Shown piece by piece: positions 16,284 to 23,232 of a DNA stretch of 49,368 nt. The first letter of the stretch is position 1, and each line of letters starts with the position of its first letter. The DNA lies in NCBI GenBank assembly GCA_022775005.1, contig JALFJR010000100.1, positions 1 to 49,368 on the forward strand. Direction: 5' to 3'. Below the pieces are notes generated by a model, which had not been told where the DNA came from, ran no database searches, and saw only the letters and a program-made list of their open reading frames with translations. A program made the translations under genes and the position numbers. Origin of the DNA: Parabacteroides sp. Lineage in GTDB: Bacteria > Bacteroidota > Bacteroidia > Bacteroidales > Tannerellaceae.

Positions 16284-18461
16284 ATGAAGAAATTAGGCAT
16301 GGGCTTGTTACTCTCTTTGCTTGTGGTAGGAGGTGTAACGGCACAGAATGGCAACAAACGTGTAGAACTAAAAGAGATAACAGACGGGAAGTTCCGTCAG
16401 GTAACGGCAATTGGCGAGATGCGCTCCCTGCCCGATGGAGAGCATTACACGGCGATGAATGCGGAGCGAGATATGATCATCAAGTATGCGTATCGCACCG
16501 GTAATCCAGTGGATACACTTTTCAACGCACGGAAGGCTCGGGAGTGTAACTTTACCAATTTCGATGGCTATGAAATCAGTAGCACAGGACATCATATTCT
16601 GGTGTGGCGGGAAACGGAGTCTATTTATCGTCGCTCTCGCAAAGCGGTTGTGTATGACTATGACGTGCGTCGTAACTACGTGAAACCGATCTCTGACACG
16701 GGTGGCAAGCAGATGATTCCTACCTTCTCTCCCGATGGTCGCATGGTGGCCTATGTGAAGGATAACAACATCTGGATCCGTAAGTTTGACTACGATACGG
16801 AGGTGCAGGTGACGAAAGACGGCGAGCGCAATAAGATCATGAATGGCATTACCGATTGGGTGTACGAGGAGGAGTTTGCGGTGACAAACTTGATGGCTTG
16901 GTCGCCGGATAGCGAATACCTGACCTTCGTTCGTTCGGACGAGAGTGAGGTGCCCGAATATTCCATGCAGATGTATAGTGGCAATGGGCTTTATCCCACC
17001 TATTATACCTATAAATATCCGAAAGCTGGCGAAAAGAACTCAAAGGTGACTGTGCATTCTTATTGCGTGGCGACGAGAGACACAAAAGAACTGAAATTGC
17101 CGATGGAGGGTGAGTATTATATTCCTCGTATCACTTTTACAGCACATTCGGATCAGTTGGCGGTTATGACCCTGAATCGTCAGCAAAATCTGTTTAGCAT
17201 GTATTATGCCAACCCGAAGAGCGGGGTCTTTCGGTTGATCTTGCGGGAGGAGAACAAGTGTTATGTGGATTCCGATTGGTTGAAGTCGATCCATTTCATG
17301 GACAATGGCTTTACCTACGTCAGTGAGCAGGATGGCTATGCGCATGTCTATCTTTATTCGCCGACGGGTGTGATGCAACGCCAGATCACGCAGGGCAACT
17401 GGGACGTGACCGCTTTCTTGGGTTTCGACGAGGCCACAAAGACCTGCTACTATGAGTCGGCTGAGGAGAGTCCGATTCGCCGGGCGATCTATAAGATCGA
17501 TGCCAAGGGCGTAAAGACCAAGTTGACCGATGGTGTGGGTACGAATCATGCGGATTTCAGCCGTAATTTCGCTTATTTCGTGAATACCTATTCCAATGCC
17601 AATACTCCGGCTCGCATCACGGTGAATGAGACGAAAACGAAAAAAGAGTTACGTGTCTTGCAAGATAACGCGCCGCTGCGTAACAAACTGGCGCAATATG
17701 CTTTCGCTAAGAAAGAGTTTACGAAAGTCACCACGGCCTCTGGCTATGAGTTGAATGCCTGGATGGTGAAGCCGGTTGATTTTGATCCCTCTAAGCGTTA
17801 TCCGGTGATGATGACGCAATACAGCGGTCCCAACTCACAGCAGGTGCTGGATCAATATGGCTTTGACTGGGAACAATACCTGGCCGCTAACGGCATCATC
17901 GTGGTGTGTGTGGATGGTCGGGGAACCGGTGCGAGGGGTGAGGCTTTCCGAAAATGCACCTACCTGCGTATGGGCGAGTTGGAGTCACGAGATCAGATAG
18001 AGGCAGCTCGGGCATTGGGTGAGTTGCCCTATATCGACAAGGATCGAATCGCCATTTGGGGTTGGAGCTTCGGCGGCTACAACACGCTGATGGCGTTGAG
18101 CACAGGCAATGGTACCTTTAAGGTTGGTATTGCTGTGGCTCCTCCTACGGATTGGCGCTATTACGACACGATCTATACCGAACGTTTCATGCGCACACCG
18201 CAGGAGAACTTCGAGGGGTATAAGGCCACAGCTCCCTTGAATTTGGTGAAGAACCTGCAAGGTAAGTTGCTCTTGGTGCATGGCACGGCTGACGACAATG
18301 TCCATTTCATGCAGAGCTTGGATTATGCCGAGGCATTGGTACAAGCAGGAAAGCAGTTTGATATGCACGTCTATAAAGATCGCAATCACAGCATTTACGG
18401 TGGCAACACCCGTTACCACCTCTATACCAAGATGGCGAACTACCTGTTTGAAAACCTATAA
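16284..18461 (+). CDS. Dipeptidyl peptidase IV (S9 family)
   Basis: A 725-residue exopeptidase with a signal peptide (MKKLGMGLLLSLLVVGGVTA, cleavage near AQ). An eight-bladed propeller carries the substrate N-terminus binding motif DWVYEEEF (Glu195-197). The alpha/beta-hydrolase domain has the nucleophile GWSFGGY (Ser595), the acid in GTADDNV (Asp670/671) and the base in DRNHSI (His702). It removes X-Pro or X-Ala dipeptides from peptide N-termini, probably in the periplasm, and suits a peptide-using organism. Its length is the usual one for bacterial DPP IV. lipA starts 4 bases after its stop. Confidence 0.94.
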   Translation: MKKLGMGLLLSLLVVGGVTAQNGNKRVELKEITDGKFRQVTAIGEMRSLPDGEHYTAMNAERDMIIKYAYRTGNPVDTLFNARKARECNFTNFDGYEISSTGHHILVWRETESIYRRSRKAVVYDYDVRRNYVKPISDTGGKQMIPTFSPDGRMVAYVKDNNIWIRKFDYDTEVQVTKDGERNKIMNGITDWVYEEEFAVTNLMAWSPDSEYLTFVRSDESEVPEYSMQMYSGNGLYPTYYTYKYPKAGEKNSKVTVHSYCVATRDTKELKLPMEGEYYIPRITFTAHSDQLAVMTLNRQQNLFSMYYANPKSGVFRLILREENKCYVDSDWLKSIHFMDNGFTYVSEQDGYAHVYLYSPTGVMQRQITQGNWDVTAFLGFDEATKTCYYESAEESPIRRAIYKIDAKGVKTKLTDGVGTNHADFSRNFAYFVNTYSNANTPARITVNETKTKKELRVLQDNAPLRNKLAQYAFAKKEFTKVTTASGYELNAWMVKPVDFDPSKRYPVMMTQYSGPNSQQVLDQYGFDWEQYLAANGIIVVCVDGRGTGARGEAFRKCTYLRMGELESRDQIEAARALGELPYIDKDRIAIWGWSFGGYNTLMALSTGNGTFKVGIAVAPPTDWRYYDTIYTERFMRTPQENFEGYKATAPLNLVKNLQGKLLLVHGTADDNVHFMQSLDYAEALVQAGKQFDMHVYKDRNHSIYGGNTRYHLYTKMANYLFENL

Positions 18462-18465
18462 GCGT

Positions 18466-19311
18466 ATGGCAGAGCATTTGAGAAAACCGGATTGGTTGAA
18501 AATCCGTTTGGGCGGGAACGAGCAGTTTACCCGCACGAAAACGATCGTTGAGTCGCATTGCTTGCATACGATCTGCACCAGTGGCAAGTGTCCGAACATG
18601 GGCGAGTGTTGGAGTAGGGGAACCGCTACGTTCATGATTGGTGGAGAGATCTGTACTCGCTCCTGCAAGTTTTGTAATACACTGACGGGTAAGCCGCTGC
18701 CGCTCGACCCAAAAGAGCCGGCTAATGTGGCGGAAAGCATTCGGTTGATGAAGCTGAAACATGCGGTCATTACCTCTGTCGATCGGGATGACCTGCCCGA
18801 CTTAGGGGCGGCCCATTGGGCAGAGACCATTCGTACCATCAAGGTGGTCAATCCCGAAACGACGGTTGAGGTGCTGATCCCCGACTTCCAAGGGCGCTTG
18901 GAACTGGTCGATCAGGTGGTTGAGGCCGCTCCGGAGATTATCTCTCACAATATGGAGACGGTCAGACGTTTAACTCCCGAAGTGCGCAGTGCGGCGAAAT
19001 ACGAGGTGAGCCTCTCTGTGCTCCGCCGTATCGCAGAGCGGGGAGTAGTCGCAAAGACCGGTATCATGGTCGGTTTGGGAGAGACCGACGAGGAGATCCG
19101 GGCCTTGATGGATGATGTCTTGGCGGTAGGTGTCTCCGTCTTGACAATCGGTCAGTATCTGCAACCCTCTCGCAAGAACATTCCGGTGAAGGCCTATATC
19201 ACGCCGGAACATTTTGCGGAATATAAGGTATGGGCTTTGGCGAAAGGTTTCAAGAAGGTGGAGAGCGCGCCACTCGTGCGCTCCTCTTATCATGCAGAGC
19301 GGCACGTCTGA
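18466..19311 (+). CDS. lipA: Lipoyl synthase
   Basis: A 281-residue radical SAM enzyme that inserts two sulfurs into octanoyl groups to make lipoyl cofactor. The auxiliary cluster motif is CTSGKCPNMGEC (Cys37, Cys42, Cys48) and the radical SAM cluster is CTRSCKFC (Cys63, Cys67, Cys70). SVDRDDLPDLGA, NMETVRRLTPEVR, MVGLGETDEEI and the C-terminal RSSYHAE serine motif are also present. A longer frame reaches back to 18280 inside the DPP IV gene, but the family N-terminus and the 4-base gap favour the ATG at 18466. No lipB is seen in the window. Confidence 0.95.
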   Translation: MAEHLRKPDWLKIRLGGNEQFTRTKTIVESHCLHTICTSGKCPNMGECWSRGTATFMIGGEICTRSCKFCNTLTGKPLPLDPKEPANVAESIRLMKLKHAVITSVDRDDLPDLGAAHWAETIRTIKVVNPETTVEVLIPDFQGRLELVDQVVEAAPEIISHNMETVRRLTPEVRSAAKYEVSLSVLRRIAERGVVAKTGIMVGLGETDEEIRALMDDVLAVGVSVLTIGQYLQPSRKNIPVKAYITPEHFAEYKVWALAKGFKKVESAPLVRSSYHAERHV

Positions 19312-19333
19312 AGTCAACGTAAGCTCGGAAAGT

Positions 19334-19373
19334 AAAGATGGGGGTGTGCCGGAATGGTTATCCCCATTTTTTT
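19334..19373 (+). terminator. Terminator after lipA
   Basis: The gatgggg / tccccat stem (about 19337-19367) is followed by seven T. Confidence 0.75.
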
Positions 19374-19445
19374 GTGTAAAAAAGTACATTTGATAACGTT
19401 TCCTCTAAACAAAATAACATTTTGGGCTGTTTTACTGTCAACTAA

Positions 19446-20642
19446 ATGATGAATGAGCAAAGTGTAAACGCTATGAATAAGGTCAAACGAAATCTGGATA
19501 ATCAGGTGATCGGCTTGTTGCCGTTGATATTGTTCATGTTCCTGGACAATTACTTCTCTTACCTGTTTTCGTTTTTCATTGCGATCTCATTCTGCATGTT
19601 CTGTGTTTTTATCTATTGGCGTTTAAAGGAGAAGAACGTGTTTCAGTTTATGTTCCTCCCCACGATCTTAACGTTTTTGCTCTATACCTGCTTCTTCTTA
19701 TTCCGGGTGCGTACGACGTTGTTTGGCCATTCGCCTTTGATCATAGAGGTGCTCTTGGTGGTTTCGTTGGCCCTGTTTAGTTTCAGTAAACGTGCCGTGT
19801 TGCACTATGTACGTCATTCGAATAACCCCACTTATAAACGGATGTATGTACGTGCCACCTTAAATGAGTTCTTCTTTTTGGCGCAATTGGCACAAAGTAT
19901 TTACACGTTGCATCTGTTCGCTATATTAATATATGGTATATTGCCTATGGAGATGCACCGCAACCCAGCGGCAGAACGGTTGCTTTATCGGGAGATGCCT
20001 TGGTTCTTGGGTATCTCATTACTGATCTATGAGCAGATCCGTGTCTTTTGGATGAGTGGCAGTTTGGAAAAGGAGATGTGGCTCCCTGTGCTGAATGATG
20101 AGGGGAAAGTGGTGGGCTGTATGGCTCGCTCGGTCAGCCGTGCCTTGCCCAAGAAGTATTACCATCCGGTCATTCGTGTGGCTGTCTTGTACCGAGGGTT
20201 GATTTACTTGGTGAAACGTTCGTCAGAGGATTTCGTCTCGTCTAATACATTGGATCACCCGCTCCATGGCTATATGCTGTTTCGTCATTCCCATGAGGAC
20301 ACTTTACGTGCGATTTTAGGCACATTGGCTGACGATCCACTCATCGAGCCCCATTGCCTGATTCGTTATACGTTTGAGTCGCATCGGGTAAAGCACCTCG
20401 TTTTTCTCTATACCATTCGTTTGGAGACAGTGGAGCAGTTAGCAGAGGTGAAGCAACCGGGCGGTAAGCTATGGACCGCCAAGCAAATCAAGGAGAATAT
20501 CGGGAAGCATGTTTTCAGTGGCTATTTTGAGCAGGAATACCCTTATTTGCAGAATACGGTGATGCTGGCCGACATTGAAAAACCAATCAATCGACAGAAA
20601 TGTCATTTTCCCTGTAACGATTCGCTGAGGCGCATGGAATGA
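19446..20642 (+). CDS. Membrane protein with C-terminal Nudix-like domain
   Basis: A 398-residue protein, not recognised as a named family. Residues about 18-205 hold five or six hydrophobic segments (for example QVIGLLPLILFMFLDNYF and LFAILIYGILPM). From about 212 the protein is soluble and resembles the start of a Nudix hydrolase: LPVLNDEGKVVGCMARS, then HPVIRVAVLYRGLIYLVKR, then a helical region. The Nudix box (GX5EX7REUXEEXGU) is not recognisable, so catalysis is doubtful. It may be a nucleotide-sensing membrane protein. It precedes the peptide-export operon by 312 bases, but that operon has its own promoter, so linkage is uncertain. ATG 19446 and ATG 19449 are both possible. Confidence 0.6.
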   Translation: MMNEQSVNAMNKVKRNLDNQVIGLLPLILFMFLDNYFSYLFSFFIAISFCMFCVFIYWRLKEKNVFQFMFLPTILTFLLYTCFFLFRVRTTLFGHSPLIIEVLLVVSLALFSFSKRAVLHYVRHSNNPTYKRMYVRATLNEFFFLAQLAQSIYTLHLFAILIYGILPMEMHRNPAAERLLYREMPWFLGISLLIYEQIRVFWMSGSLEKEMWLPVLNDEGKVVGCMARSVSRALPKKYYHPVIRVAVLYRGLIYLVKRSSEDFVSSNTLDHPLHGYMLFRHSHEDTLRAILGTLADDPLIEPHCLIRYTFESHRVKHLVFLYTIRLETVEQLAEVKQPGGKLWTAKQIKENIGKHVFSGYFEQEYPYLQNTVMLADIEKPINRQKCHFPCNDSLRRME

Positions 20643-20954
20643 AAGCGCAGGTGAACCGCTGGGCAGCACGTGGAGTCTGAACGGAAAGCTTCGAGATGCT
20701 TTCGAGATACGTTCGAGAGCAGTTGCGGTAGGATTGGGAGATGGCTGAGTAGAGCGAACAGTTGCCGAACAACCTGCCTCCCTTTCCGGAAGTGATCGAG
20801 CAGCGATCATACGGCAAGCAATGGGAACCGTTGTTCGAGGCTCAGCCTTCATGAATGAATGGCTGCGAAGCTCATTGAGCCAATGGAAAACATCGGTCTA
20901 TCCGTTGTTCGAAAGAAAAGAAATGTGTATGTTTGCCGAACATTTAGATAGACC
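20643..20954. promoter_or_regulatory. Intergenic region before the export operon, with repeated short motifs
   Basis: A 312-base gap rich in short repeats. TTCGAGA occurs three times at an exact 11-base spacing (20690, 20701, 20712). GTTGTTCG occurs at 20830-20837 and 20904-20911 and inverted at 20773-20766. CCGTTGTTCGA is a longer direct repeat (20828, 20902), and TTGCCGAACA occurs at 20762 and 20933. The last copies overlap the -33 and -7 boxes of the operon promoter. A 6-base hairpin TGATCG/CGATCA lies near 20793-20809. A 45-codon frame (20821-20958) ends in an ATGA overlap with the next gene but resembles nothing known. No GG-type leader peptide was found here. Confidence 0.5.
20905..20935 (+). 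promoter_or_regulatory. Promoter of the peptide-export operon
   Basis: TTG (20905-20907), a 20-base spacer, then TATGTTTG (20928-20935), an exact -7 match at canonical spacing. Transcription should start near 20942, 13 bases before the ATG at 20955, so the C39-like/VKOR gene is the first gene of the operon. Confidence 0.7.
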
Positions 20955-22388
20955 ATGAATCCTTTTCTTGATATTATGAACGGGTTAGGCATACGTTGCA
21001 ATGAATCGTATGCAAAAGACCTTTTTTATGCGCAAGGCATGGGATTTACGCTGTTGGGCATCAAGCGCATGCTGGAGCACTACGGGGTGAAAGTGCAAGC
21101 CGTGCATGCGGAAAAGAACACGTTGGATGGTCTTCCTTTTCCTTTGGTGTGTGAATGGGATGGGCTGGTGAGGCTCTTCACTGCTCCTCCTGCTGATCTT
21201 GACGCCTTTTATGCGCAGTGGAACGGCTATGCGTTGTTGTGTGATGCTTCCGATGCGCAAGAACCTCATTATTGGTCTCATTTTTTCTGTGAGAAAGGGT
21301 TGATCGCCATTTCGTGGGCGGTCAAGGTGCTGGGTGTGCTGACGCTGCTTGGCTTTTTGGTTGCGGATTTTGCTTGGGAGCGGGTGGCGTTGGTGCTGTT
21401 CAATTCGATTGGTCTCTATTTTAGTTATCGGTCAGTCATGCAGGAGTGTTCGGGTAGTTGCCATACGGTTACCGCATCAGCCGGTGGCAAACTCTTGGGA
21501 CGCTTTAGCTTAGGTGTCGTGGGTATGGCTTATTTCGGGGTATCGTTGTTGCCTACGCTGTTTGTGCCTGCTTGGCTCCCCCTTTGGCGTTGGATAGCCC
21601 TGATTGCTTTGGTCATGCCGCTTTGGAGCGTTTGCTATCAGGCATTTGTGGTCAAGGCGTGGTGTAAGAATTGCCTCATTGTGCAAGCACAAGTATGCGC
21701 TTCTGCCCTTGTCGTGGGGGTGGCAGGAGGCGACTGGAAAAGTATGGATTCTCTCGTTTGGGTGGCATTGCCAGCGATTTATCTGGGGGCTTTGCTGTTG
21801 TTAGATCGGGTGGTTTGGCTTTATCAGCAAGTGGCGCATCCGAAAACACCGGATGCTTGGTTAGCTTTGATGGCTGATCCTCAGCTTCGGCAACGCATCT
21901 TGACCGCAGGGCAGACGGTTGACACCTCGGACATGGTTGATTTGCTGACGCTGCATCCGGATGGTAAGGAGGAACTCTGCGTGGCACTCAGCTTGACTTG
22001 TTCCTATTGTAAAACCCATTTTCAAAGATTGTTGGAGCATGTGCGTCGGGGTGAGTTAGCTAACTACCGTATTCGCATTGCAATCAGTCCAGATGCACCC
22101 AGGTTAGCCGTTGTGCGTGAGTCGATTGCAGCCAGCGCTTTGCAGGAAGGCGCTTTAGCGGCTTGCCTGCATTTGTCAGCCTGGTATGCGTCTGAACGGG
22201 TGAAGCGGTTTCTGCGTACCCTTCCTGAGATCTTGGATTTAGCTGCAGTGAGAGCCCCGTTGGCTGCGCAGGCAGAAGCGGTCGCACGGTGGCAACTGCG
22301 TAGCTTACCCGCTTTTGTGCTGAATGGGCATGTCGTGGCACAGGAGGTGTTTTGGACCGTAATAGAAAGAACGAATCAATCGAAATAA
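20955..22388 (+). CDS. C39-like / vitamin K epoxide reductase / thioredoxin fusion protein
   Basis: A 477-residue three-part protein. Residues 1-110 resemble the inactive C39-like domain found at the front of Bacteroidetes VKOR proteins (FTLLGIKRMLEHYGVKVQAV, then LPFPLVCEWDG) and have no catalytic Cys-His pair. Residues about 115-300 are a VKOR-type membrane bundle with loop cysteines Cys165/Cys169 (ECSGSC) and the active CxxC WCKNC (Cys237/Cys240). Residues about 330-477 are a thioredoxin-like domain with CSYC (Cys349-Cys352) and a cis-Pro at LPAFVL. It should pass electrons from periplasmic thiols to quinone, making disulfides. The HlyD gene follows after 7 bases, suggesting that it oxidises exported peptides. 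Confidence 0.85.
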   Translation: MNPFLDIMNGLGIRCNESYAKDLFYAQGMGFTLLGIKRMLEHYGVKVQAVHAEKNTLDGLPFPLVCEWDGLVRLFTAPPADLDAFYAQWNGYALLCDASDAQEPHYWSHFFCEKGLIAISWAVKVLGVLTLLGFLVADFAWERVALVLFNSIGLYFSYRSVMQECSGSCHTVTASAGGKLLGRFSLGVVGMAYFGVSLLPTLFVPAWLPLWRWIALIALVMPLWSVCYQAFVVKAWCKNCLIVQAQVCASALVVGVAGGDWKSMDSLVWVALPAIYLGALLLLDRVVWLYQQVAHPKTPDAWLALMADPQLRQRILTAGQTVDTSDMVDLLTLHPDGKEELCVALSLTCSYCKTHFQRLLEHVRRGELANYRIRIAISPDAPRLAVVRESIAASALQEGALAACLHLSAWYASERVKRFLRTLPEILDLAAVRAPLAAQAEAVARWQLRSLPAFVLNGHVVAQEVFWTVIERTNQSK

Positions 22389-22395
22389 AAAGAAT

Positions 22396-23220
22396 ATGGC
22401 AAATAAACTTTTTCGCCAACAGGCAATAGATACGGTCGATTCGCCGGATAAGATCAATGACTACATCCGGGTGACGGCTCCCTCATTCTATTTGTGGCTG
22501 CTTACGTTGCTGATCGGTGTGCTTTCGGCTGCCGTTTGGGCGTTCAACAGCACGGTGAGTGATTTTGTGAAGATTCAAGGGGTCACCTTCCCTCATCAAG
22601 GCATTCAGGAGGTAAGTGCCCCGTTTGGTGGGCGGATCACGGAGCTTTTCGTGCATAAGGGTCAGCTGGTGAAGCCGGGCGATCTGCTGTTTCGCTACAT
22701 GGACGACCAGGCTATCCGGGAGTTGCTCAGTCGCCAATCGGGGGTGGTGATGGGGCAAAAGCCTCCACAGACCACCTTCAGCGCTTATGAGCCGACTATT
22801 TTCCTCATTCCTGAGGGACAGGAGGATCACATGCGGGAGATGATCGCTTTCGTGACCTATGCCGATTTGCGGAAATTGAAAGTAGGCATGAGCGTGCAGG
22901 CTACCCCTTCCGATTTGAAGCGGGAGGAGTATGGCTACATGTATGGACGCATCACAGACATCGATCGCCTCCCCACTTCGAAAGAGGAGATCGAGCAACT
23001 GTTTAAGTTGAGTGAGTTTAGTGGCTCGATCGTTCCTTCGGAAACGGCTTTCATGGTGAAGATCCTGTTGGATGCTGACCCGAACAGTTCGGATGGTATC
23101 CGCTGGTCGCAACGGTCGAGTCGCCAGGTGCGTGTGCCAATCGGTACCTTCTGCCAACTACAAATCGTGACTCGTACCCGTCCTGTATTTGACTTGTTAT
23201 TTAAAAAAGACGCTAAATAA
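22396..23220 (+). CDS. HlyD-type membrane fusion protein, NHLM export family
   Basis: A 274-residue adaptor. The N-terminus (LFRQQAIDTVDSPDKINDYI then RVTAPSFYLWL) follows the pattern of NHLM bacteriocin system secretion proteins (TIGR03794). One membrane segment spans about residues 32-54. A biotinyl-lipoyl-like hairpin follows (VSAPFGGRITELFVHKGQLV then KPGDLLF), and the C-terminal beta part has VGMSVQATPSDLKREEYGYM and IGTFCQLQI. It lacks the long coiled-coil hairpin of TolC-contacting HlyD proteins, so how it reaches the outer membrane is unclear. It lies 7 bases after the VKOR gene and 12 bases before the peptidase ABC gene. Confidence 0.85.
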   Translation: MANKLFRQQAIDTVDSPDKINDYIRVTAPSFYLWLLTLLIGVLSAAVWAFNSTVSDFVKIQGVTFPHQGIQEVSAPFGGRITELFVHKGQLVKPGDLLFRYMDDQAIRELLSRQSGVVMGQKPPQTTFSAYEPTIFLIPEGQEDHMREMIAFVTYADLRKLKVGMSVQATPSDLKREEYGYMYGRITDIDRLPTSKEEIEQLFKLSEFSGSIVPSETAFMVKILLDADPNSSDGIRWSQRSSRQVRVPIGTFCQLQIVTRTRPVFDLLFKKDAK

Positions 23221-23232
23221 GCGAACGTGACC

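Noticed and set aside
18280-18465. N-terminal extension of lipA inside the DPP IV gene
   Set aside because: The extension is DPP IV coding sequence in another frame; LipA proteins begin near the ATG at 18466.
20793-20809. Hairpin TGATCG/CGATCA as a terminator of the Nudix-like gene
   Set aside because: The stem is only 6 bases with no T run and is 150 bases past the stop.
20821-20958. A 45-codon frame overlapping the VKOR start by ATGA, as a possible precursor peptide
   Set aside because: It has no double-glycine leader and the operon promoter lies inside it (20905-20935), so transcription would start past most of the frame. It resembles nothing known.
22483-23157. Long minus-strand open frame (224 codons) opposite the HlyD gene
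   Set aside because: It is antisense to a well-supported gene and its translation is low-complexity and His/Leu/Arg rich.
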